64,000 bases of DNA, from positions 124,001 through 188,000 of the forward strand of contig NZ_JADJNN010000016.1 of the NCBI RefSeq assembly GCF_016714285.1. Direction: 5' to 3'. The position numbers and the translations under genes were made by a program. Positions 35,569-44,126 of this stretch are shown here, one piece after another (the first letter of the stretch is position 1; each line of letters opens with the position of its first letter). Source of the DNA: Nannocystis sp. GTDB taxonomy: Bacteria; Myxococcota_A; Polyangia; Nannocystales; Nannocystaceae. Below the pieces are notes generated by a model. That model did no database searches. It saw nothing but the letters and a program-made list of their open reading frames with translations, and had not been told where the DNA came from.

Positions 35569-36507
35569 ATGCCGCTGACCGAGGATCTGCGCACGCGTCT
35601 GCAAGCCCTGATCGCCGCCGACGAGGTCGTGCTGTTCATGAAGGGCACGCGCGCGCGCCCGCAGTGCGGCTTCTCGGCGTCGGTGGTGCAGGTGCTCGAC
35701 GAGCTGGTGCCGAGCTACCGCACGGTCGACGTGCTGGCGGACCCGGAGATCCGCGACGGCATCAAGGAGCTGTCGGCGTGGCCGACGATCCCGCAGCTGT
35801 ACGTGCGCGGCGAGTTCGTCGGCGGAGCCGACATCGTCCGCGAGATGCACGGCTCCGGCGAGCTCGAGGGCGTGCTGGGGGTGGCGCGCAAGGAGATCAC
35901 GCCGCCGCGCATCACGGTCAGCGCGCGGGCGGCGGAGGTGTTTCGCGAGGCCACCGCCGACGCGGGCCCCGATGACGCGATCCGCCTGAGCATCAGCTCG
36001 CGCTTCGAGCACGACCTCGGGGTCGAGTCGGCGCGCCCGGGCGACGTGCAGGTCGAGGTCGCGGGCCTGCGCTTCGTGCTCGACCGCATGAGCGCGGGCC
36101 GGGCCGACGGGCTGTCGTTCGACTACGTCGAGCAGGGCGGGCAGGCGGGCTTCAAGATCGAGAACCCCAACGCGCCGCCGACGGTGCAACAGATCGGGCC
36201 GACCGAGCTGGCGGCCCGCATGGCGGCCCAAATGGCGGTTGGCGAGCTGCACCTGTATGACGTGCGCTCGCCGCAGGAGCGCGAGATCGCCAGGATCGCC
36301 GGTTCGACGCTGCTCGACCCGGCGGTCCGCGACCAGATCCTCGGCCTGCCGCGCGACACCCCGCTGGTGTTTCACTGCCACCACGGCGGCCGCAGCCAGC
36401 AGGCCGCGGAGTACTTCCTCGACCAGGGCTTCACGCGGGTCGCCAACCTCCGCGGCGGCATCGAGGCGTGGTCTGTCGAGGTCGACCCGCAGGTCCCGCG
36501 CTATTGA
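35569..36507 (+). CDS. Monothiol glutaredoxin - HesB-like - rhodanese fusion
   Basis: 312 residues. Domain 1 (1-105): Grx4-type monothiol glutaredoxin with active site PQCGFS (Cys33) and WPTIPQLYVRGEFVGGADI for glutathione/Fe-S binding. Domain 2 (about 110-215): HesB/IscA-like fold (ITVSARAAEVF, FVLDRMSAGRADGLSFDY) but without the three Cys ligands. Domain 3 (about 220-312): rhodanese with active-site Cys in FHCHHGGRSQQAA and GIEAW end. Joins Fe-S delivery, a carrier-like fold and sulfur transfer in one chain. Likely cytoplasmic Fe-S or sulfur trafficking. Confidence 0.92.
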   Translation: MPLTEDLRTRLQALIAADEVVLFMKGTRARPQCGFSASVVQVLDELVPSYRTVDVLADPEIRDGIKELSAWPTIPQLYVRGEFVGGADIVREMHGSGELEGVLGVARKEITPPRITVSARAAEVFREATADAGPDDAIRLSISSRFEHDLGVESARPGDVQVEVAGLRFVLDRMSAGRADGLSFDYVEQGGQAGFKIENPNAPPTVQQIGPTELAARMAAQMAVGELHLYDVRSPQEREIARIAGSTLLDPAVRDQILGLPRDTPLVFHCHHGGRSQQAAEYFLDQGFTRVANLRGGIEAWSVEVDPQVPRY

Positions 36508-36557
36508 TGCGCCTGGGGCGAAGCGCTTGCCCGTTGACCGCGGCCGCGCCGTTGGTC

Positions 36558-36563
36558 TAGCGT
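36558..36563 (+). promoter_or_regulatory. -10-like TAGCGT with TTGACC -35, 9 nt before start
   Basis: TTGACC (36534-36539), 18 bp, TAGCGT, 9 nt, ATG 36573. One of the few cases here with a recognisable -35. Confidence 0.6.
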
Positions 36564-36572
36564 CTGCTCGCG

Positions 36573-37031
36573 ATGCGCCCACTCCACGCCCTCCTCGCCG
36601 CGCTCACGGCCAGCGCCCTGTCGGCCTGCGGTGAGCCCTGCGCCAACCTGAGCAAGGCGCTGTGCGACGGCGGAGATCCTGCCTACTGCCAGCAGGTCGA
36701 CGCCTGGCTGGCGACCCGCCTCATCGACCCGGAGACCAAGGCGCCGCTCGAGGGCCAGCCGCGGGTGCAGATGTGCAGCACGATCTACGGCAGCGTCGAC
36801 ATCTTCAACGCGTACCGCTTCAAGGCCAAGCAGGTGATCCTCGGCGAGCCAGACTTCACGCTGGCCTCGTCGACGCCGAAGGAGAACCGGGCCGACCCGA
36901 CCCCGCCTGCGAAGCCGAGCACGCCGGCGGTCACGGCTCCGCGTACGCCGCCGGCGGTCATGCCCGAGCTGGCCGACAAGGACAAGGACGACAAGGAAGA
37001 GGACAAGCCGCCGGCCAACATGTCGGACTAG
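36573..37031 (+). CDS. Small lipoprotein with Pro/Lys/Asp tail
   Basis: 152 residues. Lipobox L-S-A-C (Cys19), a compact domain with several Cys (CGEPCANLSKALCDGG), then a Pro/Thr-rich stretch and a charged DKDKDDKEEDKPP tail. No family recognised. A 12-bp tandem repeat begins at its stop codon. Confidence 0.7.
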   Translation: MRPLHALLAALTASALSACGEPCANLSKALCDGGDPAYCQQVDAWLATRLIDPETKAPLEGQPRVQMCSTIYGSVDIFNAYRFKAKQVILGEPDFTLASSTPKENRADPTPPAKPSTPAVTAPRTPPAVMPELADKDKDDKEEDKPPANMSD

Positions 37032-37157
37032 CGGTTGGGCTAGCGGTTGGATCAGGTCGGAACGGAGCTGTCCGCGGGGACAGGTCCGTTGGGCCAGGTG
37101 AACAGTCGGATCAGGTCGGGACGGAGCTGTCCGCGGGGACAGGTCCGTTGGGCCAGG
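37028..37157. repeat. Stop-codon repeats between convergent genes: 12-bp x2 and 50-bp x2
   Basis: CTAGCGGTTGG(G/A) at 37028-37039 and 37040-37051 includes the TAG of the small lipoprotein. 37049-37098 and 37108-37157 are 50-bp direct repeats with one mismatch, period 59; the right copy is the 3' end of the SIR2 gene. Each 50-bp copy contains the dyad CTGTCC-GCGG-GGACAG. Confidence 0.95.
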
Positions 37158-37844
37158 CAGCCTCGGGGGCGAGCGGGCTGAGCTCGCGCCAGCGATCGAT
37201 GACGTCGAGGCTCGGGGGGGTCGGGGCGCCGCGCAGGGAGTGTAGGAGGCGCAGGTAGAGCTGCTGGCCTGGGTGGTCGAGGTGGGCGATCGATCGCACG
37301 AGCGAATCGCTGAGCGGGATCAGCGGCGTGGCCGTGACCGGCAGCAGGCCGTGGAGCACGCGCAGCGCCGCGGTGTCGTCGCCGTCACGGAGGCGCCACA
37401 GCACGCCGGCGAGGAAGGCGATCGCGGCGATGGTCGCGGCGTCGGCCTGCTGCGCGACGGCGAGGCGCCAGGCCTGCTGCAGGCACGGACCCACGGGCGC
37501 TCGGGTGCCCCAGCGGAGGTACAGGATGGCGAGGTCGATGTGCAGCTGGACGTCGTCGGGGGTGAGACCCTCGAGCGTGCGGTAGATGGCTCGCGCCTCG
37601 CCGCTCGCGTTGGCGAGGGCGAGCTCGCGGCCGAAGCTGAGCAGCAGCTCGGGCTGGTCGGGGTAGCGGGCGACGGTCTCGCGGAAGGCGGCGATCCGCT
37701 CGCTGCGCTTCGTCAGGCGCTCGATGTTCAGCTTGAGGGTCCACCAGTCGTGAGCTGCGGGGGCGTCGGGCACGAGCACCTGCATCGACTGCTGCAGCAG
37801 CGGGGGGGCGAGGGAGGGGGCGGGGAACGGCCCGCCCGAGAAGA

Positions 37845-37870
37845 GGGGGGGGGGGGGCGGGGGGGGGGGG
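37845..37870 (-). repeat. Homopolymeric tract 13 G - C - 12 G (poly-C on coding strand)
   Basis: Thirteen G at 37845-37857, C, twelve G at 37859-37870, the longest mononucleotide runs in the window, inside the SIR2 gene where the frame changes. Confidence 0.95.
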
Positions 37871-38045
37871 CCGGCTGCGCGGGCGGGGCGTCGCGGATCG
37901 GCTCGGGCGGGGCGAGGTCGCGGGCCGCGGGCCTGGCTGAAAGGACAGGTCCGAGCGGGAGGCCGCGGCCGCTCCGGGTGACGGGCTCCATGCGGGGGGC
38001 TACGGGGGGCGGGCTTGGCGTCGCGGGGCTCGGAGCGGCGGAGCT

Positions 38046-38129
38046 CGCCGCGGAGGGTCCGCGGGTCGGGCTCGTCGCGGGCGGGGCAGGTTGCGCCGCG
38101 GAGGGTCCGCGGGTCGGGCTCGTCGCGGG
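38046..38129 (-). repeat. 36-bp perfect in-frame repeat in SIR2 linker, period 48
   Basis: 38046-38081 and 38094-38129 are identical and encode two copies of PPATSPTRGPSAA. Confidence 0.92.
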
Positions 38130-39254
38130 TGGGGTCTCCACGCGCTCGGGTGACCTCAGGCGCTCGAGCGCGGGTGCGGGGCTCGTTGCGAACGCGACGA
38201 GGGCCTCGCCCTGCGGGGCGGCCTCGCTGGCGATCGCCTCCTCCTCGAGGACTGCCGCGAGCTCGACGGGCCGCGGGAACACGCGGCGGTGCAGCTGCTC
38301 GAAGCTCTCGCGGTACGCACGCGCGCGCTCGCCGGCGCGTTGCTCGATGCGCTGGTCCATGCGCTGATAGCCGAGGCGCTCGCCGAGCTGCAGCATGAGC
38401 TCGTCGAAGCCCTGGATCGGGACCAGCTTGCCGCGGTGGCGGCGGAGGACGTCCTGGATCTCCGGGCCGGGCAGGCCGCCGCCGGCCCAGTAGCACCAGT
38501 AGATGCCGCCGGGGATGTCGCCGGGCTGCAGGGTGTCGCGCAGCAGGCCCATGAGGCTGCCGTCGTTGCCGCCGTAGCCGATCACGATCGGCGTGTAGCT
38601 GCGCAGGAGGTCGCGCAGCGACTGGACCAGCGCCTCCGGCAGGGCGGCCAGCTCCTCGACGCGGTTCTTGGGGGCGAGCAGGAGGTCGCGGTGGACCTTG
38701 ATCACCAGCGGGCGGCGCGGGTTGATGCGCACGAAGCCGGCCAGCGACTCGTGGCCGCACACGAAGGGCAGCTTGTCGGTGTAGATCGCCAGGGCGTCGG
38801 CGACGAGGTTGTCGAAGTTGGTGGTGATCACCACGCGGTGGCGGGTGTTGGCCAGGACCTGGGCGAGCACCGAGTAGCCGAAGCTGGGGTCGCGGCCGTG
38901 GAGGATGCGCTCGAGGTAGGCGTAGCCCTCGTCGGGCTGGTCGGCGAAGCGGCGGGCGAACACCTGCGAGTAGAACTCGACGGCGCGCGGGTACGCGAAG
39001 CCATCGATGTCGAGGTTGGCGGCGGTGGCCCACGCGGGCAGCGGGCGGCGCTCGTGGTCCTCGCGGGCGTGCAGCTCCTGCAGCCAGCGATCGACGAGCT
39101 GGCCGGCCATCGGGATGCCGGAGTCGAACGATGCGCCGGCGCCGAGGATGAAGGCGAAGCGGCGGTCCTCGGCGGCGTGGACCTCCTGGAAGTAGTTGAG
39201 GAGGCCGGTGACGGTCCAGGTCGGTGGGGTCGGCATGGGTCTCGCGTGGGGCCG

Positions 39255-39854
39255 TCAGACCGGCGGCGGCGGGGCGACGAAGCGGGGCAGCGCGACCGCG
39301 GCCAGCTGCGCGAGCAGGGCCTCGAGATCGTCGGCGTGCTGCAAGATCGGGCGGTAGATGTCGCGGATGAAGCCGCTGGCCTCGGCGTGGTCGAGGAAGC
39401 GGAGCAGCGGGGCGTAGTAACCGGCGACGTCGAGGATCCCGACCGGTTTTTGGTGGTAGCCGATCTGACACCAGGTCACGACCTCGAACAGCTCCTCGAG
39501 CGTGCCGAAGCCGCCGGGCAGGGCGATGAAGGCGTCGGAGAGGTGGGCCATCATCGCCTTGCGGGCGTGCATGGTGTCGACGACGAACAGCTCGTGCAGG
39601 CCGCTGTGGGCGACCTCGAGGTCGCGCAGGCGCTGCGGGATCACGCCGAGGACGCGGCCGCCGGCGGCCAGGGCGGCGTCGGCGAGCTCGCCCATGAGCC
39701 CGACGCGACCGCCGCCGTAGACGATCTCGATGCCGCGTTCGGCGAGTTCGCGGCCGAGGGCGCGGGCGGCCGCGGTGTAGATCGGGTCGTTGCCGTGGGC
39801 GGACCCGCAGAACACGCAGATCCGGTGAAAGACACGCGGAGGAGCCGGGGTCAT
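39255..39854 (-). CDS. LOG-family nucleotide phosphoribohydrolase
   Basis: 199 residues. Rossmann-like LOG domain: VFCGSAHGNDPIY, VYGGGRVGLMGELADAAL, MHARKAMM and the signature PGGFGTLEELFEV. LOG enzymes hydrolyse the N-glycosidic bond of nucleoside 5'-monophosphates (AMP or modified AMP) to base and ribose phosphate; relatives (SLOG) bind NAD-derived messengers in defence systems. First gene of an operon with the SIR2 gene. TATCTC lies 6 nt before the ATG. Confidence 0.92.
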   Translation of the reverse strand: MTPAPPRVFHRICVFCGSAHGNDPIYTAAARALGRELAERGIEIVYGGGRVGLMGELADAALAAGGRVLGVIPQRLRDLEVAHSGLHELFVVDTMHARKAMMAHLSDAFIALPGGFGTLEELFEVVTWCQIGYHQKPVGILDVAGYYAPLLRFLDHAEASGFIRDIYRPILQHADDLEALLAQLAAVALPRFVAPPPPV

Positions 39855-39883
39855 GCGCCGGAGATATCACGCCTGGGCTGCGA

Positions 39884-39889
39884 TATGCT
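39884..39889 (+). promoter_or_regulatory. -10-like TATGCT, 7 nt before start
   Basis: TATGCT, 7 nt, ATG 39897 of the zinc-finger protein; the in-frame ATG inside the hexamer (39885) is then unlikely. Divergent from the LOG promoter. Confidence 0.5.
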
Positions 39890-39896
39890 GGCGGCG

Positions 39897-40553
39897 ATGC
39901 GACGACAGGTGACACCGGAGGCGCGGGCGCGGGTCGAGCGGATCGCTCGCGCGCTGGCGGGGTTGCTCGATGAGGTGCCGGCGGTCGGCGCCGCGGACGA
40001 GGGGGCTCGGCCGCCGCCAGGCAGGGCGCGAGCGCCGGTGTGTCCGCGCTGCGCTGGTGAGATGGGCACGGTCGGCGCGGGCCAGGGCGTGGAGATCGAT
40101 CAGTGCCTCGCGTGCGGGGCGATCTGGCTGGACGTCGGGGAGCTCGAGGCGCTGGTGGCCGAGCATGCGCCGCCTCCCGGGGCGCCCCCGCCGACGATGG
40201 CGGAGCTGCGCGATCGCATGCGCGAGGTGAACACGCCCGAGGGCCTGGTGAAGTACCGCGACTGTCCGCGCTGCGGGCAGGTGATGCGGCGCCGCAACTT
40301 CGGGACGATCAGCGGCGTGGTGATCGACGAGTGCGGGCGCCCCGGGGTGCTGCTCGACCCGGGCGAGCTGCAGGCGATCGAGGCCTTCGTCCAGCTCGGC
40401 GGGCCGGCGCTGGCCGAGCAGTTTCGCCGCGAGCAGGAGCGGCGACAGGTCCCGCCGCCGCCGCGTGAGGCCGATTCGGGGTCGGAGCCGTGGGTCGGCA
40501 CGGTCGCCTCGGCGGCCGACAACCTGTGGGACGTGCTGTTTCGCGGGTCCTAG
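39897..40553 (+). CDS. TFIIB-type zinc-finger protein
   Basis: 218 residues from ATG 39897. Two zf-TFIIB-like modules: CPRCAGEMG...IDQCLACGAIWLDVGELEAL (about 50-90) and CPRCGQVMRR...IDECGRPGVLLDPGELQAI (about 115-155, with the last Cys position altered). This bacterial family is of unknown function, probably nucleic-acid or protein binding. Convergent with the HhH-barrel gene; the two stop codons share the palindrome CTAG (40550-40553). Confidence 0.8.
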   Translation: MRRQVTPEARARVERIARALAGLLDEVPAVGAADEGARPPPGRARAPVCPRCAGEMGTVGAGQGVEIDQCLACGAIWLDVGELEALVAEHAPPPGAPPPTMAELRDRMREVNTPEGLVKYRDCPRCGQVMRRRNFGTISGVVIDECGRPGVLLDPGELQAIEAFVQLGGPALAEQFRREQERRQVPPPPREADSGSEPWVGTVASAADNLWDVLFRGS

Positions 40554-42946
40554 AAGCGGGACTCGAGGGTGAGCATCAGCCGGTGCTCGGGCGAGGGGAT
40601 GCGGGCCAGGGTGCTCATGCGCTTGTCGAGCCAGACGTAGAGATCGTAGCGGGCCTGGATCAGGAAGGTCTTCTTGATGAGGTAGCCGACGTCGATAAAC
40701 GACCACAGGCTCTGCTCGAGGTAGGCGTTGTCGTCGATAGCGAAGTTCTGGTAGCGCAGTCGGGCGCGCACGCGCAGCGGGTCGATCGGGCGGGTGGTGA
40801 TCGTGAGCCAGGCCGAGATGTCCTGGCGGTAGCCGGTGCGCGACTTGCCGACGGGGGCGTCGGGGTCCTCCGGGTTGTACTGGTTGAGGTTGTCGACGCT
40901 GTTGGACTTGGGGTCGCCGATGAAGCGGTGCTGGAAGCGGGGCACCAGCTTGACGCGGCGGTGGGGGAAGAAGGCCGACTGGATGTTGTACTTGACGCTC
41001 TCGCCGCGGCAGCGGTTGGCCGGTGTTTCGACGTTGGCGTAGTCGACCACGATGTCGGGGTCCCCTTCGGCGCCGTCGCTCGCGTCGATGCCGTCGGCGA
41101 GGCCGACGTCGCCGCCGTAGCAGTAGAGGGGGCCGTTGCTGCCGACGTTCTTGTCCCGGCCCTCGAACCACACGCCGGGGGTCCACCAGCGGGTGACCTG
41201 GTGATCGACGCGCAGGCGCACGAAGATCGCTGGAGTGCGCGTCGAGGGAGCGACCCAGAAATTGACGAAGCTATTGACGAAGGTCTTCTTGGTCGGACGG
41301 CCGATGTAGCGGACGCGGAAGCCGGCCTCGTCGCGCGCGCGCTGGCCCTCGTAGACATCTGGGCCAGCGAGCGGGCGGGCGTACGGGTTGGCGAAGTTGC
41401 GGTCGTAGTAGCGGACGATGGTCTCGATCTCGTGGCGACCCCACGCGGCCGTGTGGCGCATGATCGCCGCGTACCCGCCGCCGCCACGCGGGTCGGTCTT
41501 GTCGCTGCCGCTGGCCTTGAGCATCGAGTCGAAGCTGCGCGACACCTCGATGCCGAGGTCGCTCCAGCGTTTGCCCCACGACGCGTTGACGCCGACGGCG
41601 CCGAAGGGACCGCCGAAGGGGACGCGCGCGGACTCCTGGAAGCCGAGCGGCTTGCCGCCGGTCTGCCAGGTGACGTCGGTGCCGTAGCCGGTGACGCCCA
41701 CCCAGCTGCGGCGGTTGAAGAAGTAGCTGATGTTGCCGCCCGCGGTGGTGTCGCGGTACATCCGCGGGAGCTTCTGGTAGGCGAACTCGGAGGTGGGCGC
41801 GAGCAGGTCGGGCTGGCGCTTGTAGACGTCGGGGGAGTTGCAGCGGACGTCGGTGTCGTTGCGCGGGTCCTCGCAGATCGCGGGGTCGTAGAGCTGGTAC
41901 TGGTAGACGGTCTTGGCCTTGACCGACATGAAGGCGTAGGCCTGCAGCCAGCCGATGCCGGCGTCCAGGCGCTTGAGGCCGACGGCCATGCCCTGCAGGG
42001 TCTCCTGCCAGCGAAAGTCGGGGGTGCCGTAGCTCTTGTGGTCGACGTCATCCTGGCAGGGGCTCTGCGACAGCTCGCCGGCGCCCTCGTTGCACAGGGC
42101 GTTGAGGCGGACGGGCCGGGGGTAGATCGTGAGGTCGCGGTAGAAGCCGTTGGGGGTGTAGTTGCGGGTGTTGTCGAAGGTGAGGCGCTGGCCGAAGCCG
42201 GCGCGGTAGGTGCCGGCGAGGATCGCCCAGCGGTCGGTGTCCCACTGGGCGAAGAACTTGGGCAGCACCGGCTGCACGCGCGGGGCCTCGGCCGACAGCG
42301 CGTTGCGGCTGGGGTCGTAGCGGACGTCGCTGACGCGGTCACGCAGGAGCACGCCGGCGACGCCGAGGCTGAGGTGGCGCAGGGTGCTCAGCTGGCCGTC
42401 GAGGACCATCGCCGGGACGCGCTTGTCGCCGACGGTGGTGGCGGCGCGCAGGCGGATCTTGCCGGAGGTGGCCGCGTAGCGGCGGCCGGGCTCGACGATG
42501 TAGATGAAGGCGGCGATCGACTTGAGGGTGTCGGCGTCGATCACCCCGGCCTTGACCAGCATCGCCGGGTCGGTGATGAAGCCGACCTCGGTCCGGAAGC
42601 GCAGGAGGGCGTCGACCTCGGCGTAGCTGAGGTTCGGCAGGGTGAAGAGATCCTCGCGCGGGGCCTTGTTGAGGTCGACGCCGCGGCGCAGCAGCTCGAC
42701 GAGGGTGTCGAAGGTCTCGGCCGAGATGTCGCCGGCGGCGTTGAGCTCGACCAGGTCGTCCTCGTCGTCGATGTCGACGAAGGTCTCGTACTCGGCGGCG
42801 CGGGCGGTGGCCGGGGCGAGGGTGGAGATCAGCGCCGCGGCGGTGATCGCCGCGATGGCGAGCAGGCCGCGGCGCGGAGCGGATGCTTGCGCACATGTCC
42901 TTGCGGACAGGTGGTTCGCTCGGCGTGGCGCGTGGCGGACGGGCAT
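40550..42946 (-). CDS. Helix-hairpin-helix outer-membrane beta-barrel protein
   Basis: 798 residues. N-terminal signal peptide (LLAIAAITAAALISTLAPATARA). Residues ~55-145 are a ComEA-like helix-hairpin-helix region (VDLNKAPREDLFTLPNLSYA then GVIDADTLKSIAAFIYI). The remaining ~600 residues alternate aromatic/hydrophobic strands with Gly/Asp turns and end in a C-terminal Phe (LMLTLESRF), the mark of a BamA-inserted barrel. HhH motifs bind DNA backbone non-specifically. Inferred: a DNA-binding surface or uptake protein. Neighbouring exported nucleases fit this. Confidence 0.8.
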   Translation of the reverse strand: MPVRHAPRRANHLSARTCAQASAPRRGLLAIAAITAAALISTLAPATARAAEYETFVDIDDEDDLVELNAAGDISAETFDTLVELLRRGVDLNKAPREDLFTLPNLSYAEVDALLRFRTEVGFITDPAMLVKAGVIDADTLKSIAAFIYIVEPGRRYAATSGKIRLRAATTVGDKRVPAMVLDGQLSTLRHLSLGVAGVLLRDRVSDVRYDPSRNALSAEAPRVQPVLPKFFAQWDTDRWAILAGTYRAGFGQRLTFDNTRNYTPNGFYRDLTIYPRPVRLNALCNEGAGELSQSPCQDDVDHKSYGTPDFRWQETLQGMAVGLKRLDAGIGWLQAYAFMSVKAKTVYQYQLYDPAICEDPRNDTDVRCNSPDVYKRQPDLLAPTSEFAYQKLPRMYRDTTAGGNISYFFNRRSWVGVTGYGTDVTWQTGGKPLGFQESARVPFGGPFGAVGVNASWGKRWSDLGIEVSRSFDSMLKASGSDKTDPRGGGGYAAIMRHTAAWGRHEIETIVRYYDRNFANPYARPLAGPDVYEGQRARDEAGFRVRYIGRPTKKTFVNSFVNFWVAPSTRTPAIFVRLRVDHQVTRWWTPGVWFEGRDKNVGSNGPLYCYGGDVGLADGIDASDGAEGDPDIVVDYANVETPANRCRGESVKYNIQSAFFPHRRVKLVPRFQHRFIGDPKSNSVDNLNQYNPEDPDAPVGKSRTGYRQDISAWLTITTRPIDPLRVRARLRYQNFAIDDNAYLEQSLWSFIDVGYLIKKTFLIQARYDLYVWLDKRMSTLARIPSPEHRLMLTLESRF

Positions 42947-43063
42947 GGCGCTCAGCGGACGATCGATCGGAGGGGGGCGGCGCGCTCCGATCGCAGCGCG
43001 GCCAGTGTGCCCAAACGCGCGTGGTCTTGCCAGCGCGGAGGTGAGCGGCGATGCTGCTCGCGG

Positions 43064-43606
43064 ATGTGTGAAGCGACGATCTGGCGACCAGGGAAGGCGG
43101 GGTTGCTCGCGGGCCTCGCTAGCCTCGCTAGCCTCGCAGGGCTGCTCGGCTGTCGGCCGGCGGACGTGCCGGCCCCGGCGAGCTTCGATCCGCTGGCGAC
43201 GGGTCGCCCGGAGGGCTGCGTGCTCGAGCGCTGGGAGGACGGCGACACGGCGTTTGTGGTGTGCGGCTCAGGCCCGCGGGAGGTCGTGCGGCTGCTGGCG
43301 ATCGACACCCCGGAGTCGGGCTTCGACGACAACTCGCGGACGCGGGCGCAATGGCAGGCGGAGCTGTGGCAGCTGCCCTACGCGACGGTGCTGCGCTGCG
43401 GCAAGGCGGCGACGGCGAGGGCGCGGGAGATCTGTCCCGAGGGTTCGTCGGTCGAGCTGCTGGGCGACGACCGCGACAAGTACGATCGCCGCCTCGCCTT
43501 CGTGCGCTGCGCCGGGGACGACGTGAACCGGCGCCTGCTCGAGGACGGGTACGCCGGCAGCTACCCGTACCCTGCAGATCCCGAGCGGCCGCGGCTGTGC
43601 CGCTGA
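43064..43606 (+). CDS. Staphylococcal-type thermonuclease lipoprotein
   Basis: 180 residues from ATG 43064. Signal with short LASLASLAGLLGC repeat and lipobox L-L-G-C. SNase fold motifs present: metal Asp in WEDGDTAFV, catalytic Arg-Asp-Glu in VRLLAIDTPES, second Arg in DKYDRRLAFV and VNRRLLEDGYA. Cleaves DNA and RNA with Ca2+. Divergent from the HhH-barrel gene and convergent with the second nuclease. Confidence 0.9.
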   Translation: MCEATIWRPGKAGLLAGLASLASLAGLLGCRPADVPAPASFDPLATGRPEGCVLERWEDGDTAFVVCGSGPREVVRLLAIDTPESGFDDNSRTRAQWQAELWQLPYATVLRCGKAATARAREICPEGSSVELLGDDRDKYDRRLAFVRCAGDDVNRRLLEDGYAGSYPYPADPERPRLCR

Positions 43607-43607
43607 T

Positions 43608-44126
43608 TCAGTCACAGGTCACTTCTCCCGCGCACACGCCCCACAGGCCGGCGTGCTTCTGGCGGGCCTCGAGCTCGAGGCTCATGAACTCGGCCTCGCG
43701 ATCGCTGCCGTTGGGCGGGATGATGAGCACGCAGGCGAAGCCGCGCTCGACGAGCAGGGTGTTGAGCTCGCCGTCGGGGGCCTCGACGTAGGCGAGCAGG
43801 CGGCCGTAGGTGTCCTTGCACTCCTCGTCGTAGGTGAGCGTGACCTCCTGGCCGAGCACGAGGTCCTCGTTGTACTTGCGGGCCTCCTCGCCGTAGCAGT
43901 CGTGCTTGCCCTGGGTGATCTCGGGGGTGTCGATCATCAGGTAACGGACCTTCTGGCCGCTATCGAGGACGATGGTGTCGCCGTCGATGACGGAGGCGAC
44001 GATCGCCGTGGTCGGGCCGCACAGGTTCTGCGGGTCAGGCTGGGGGCCGCCGGCGCCGCTCAGGTCGCAGGCGGGCAGCAGGAGGGCGAGCAGCGGATAC
44101 AGATCGCCGGGGCGGGTCACGGACAT
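43608..44126 (-). CDS. Staphylococcal-type thermonuclease lipoprotein
   Basis: 172 residues from ATG 44126. Lipobox L-P-A-C, then a complete SNase domain: SVIDGDTIVL, VRYLMIDTPEI, YDEECKDTYGRLLAYV and LNTLLVERGFA, all catalytic residues retained, and a closing Cys pair (VCAGEVTCD). Its start overlaps the stop of the large LTD gene by 10 bp, so it is translated from the same mRNA. Confidence 0.92.
   Translation of the reverse strand: MSVTRPGDLYPLLALLLPACDLSGAGGPQPDPQNLCGPTTAIVASVIDGDTIVLDSGQKVRYLMIDTPEITQGKHDCYGEEARKYNEDLVLGQEVTLTYDEECKDTYGRLLAYVEAPDGELNTLLVERGFACVLIIPPNGSDREAEFMSLELEARQKHAGLWGVCAGEVTCD

Larger units (their letters stand above)
37111..39236 (-). pseudogene. SIR2-domain protein, apparently phase-variable (poly-C frameshift)
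   Basis: The current frame gives 502 residues (39236-37728). Residues 25-300 are a SIR2-like NAD-binding domain: FILGAGASFDSGIP, VITTNFDNLVADAL, IKVHRDLLL (usual K-L-H-G-D) and IVIGYGGNDGSLM. A Pro/Ala-rich linker follows. At 37845-37870 the coding strand has 12 C, G, 13 C. Past it the sensible reading lies in another frame: WWTLKLNIERLTKRSERIAA and TPR-like helices down to a stop at 37111. One extra C (or two fewer) would give a 708-residue protein. SIR2 domains of this type often act as NADases in phage defence. 18 bp after the LOG gene. Homopolymer miscall is the main alternative. Confidence 0.82.
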
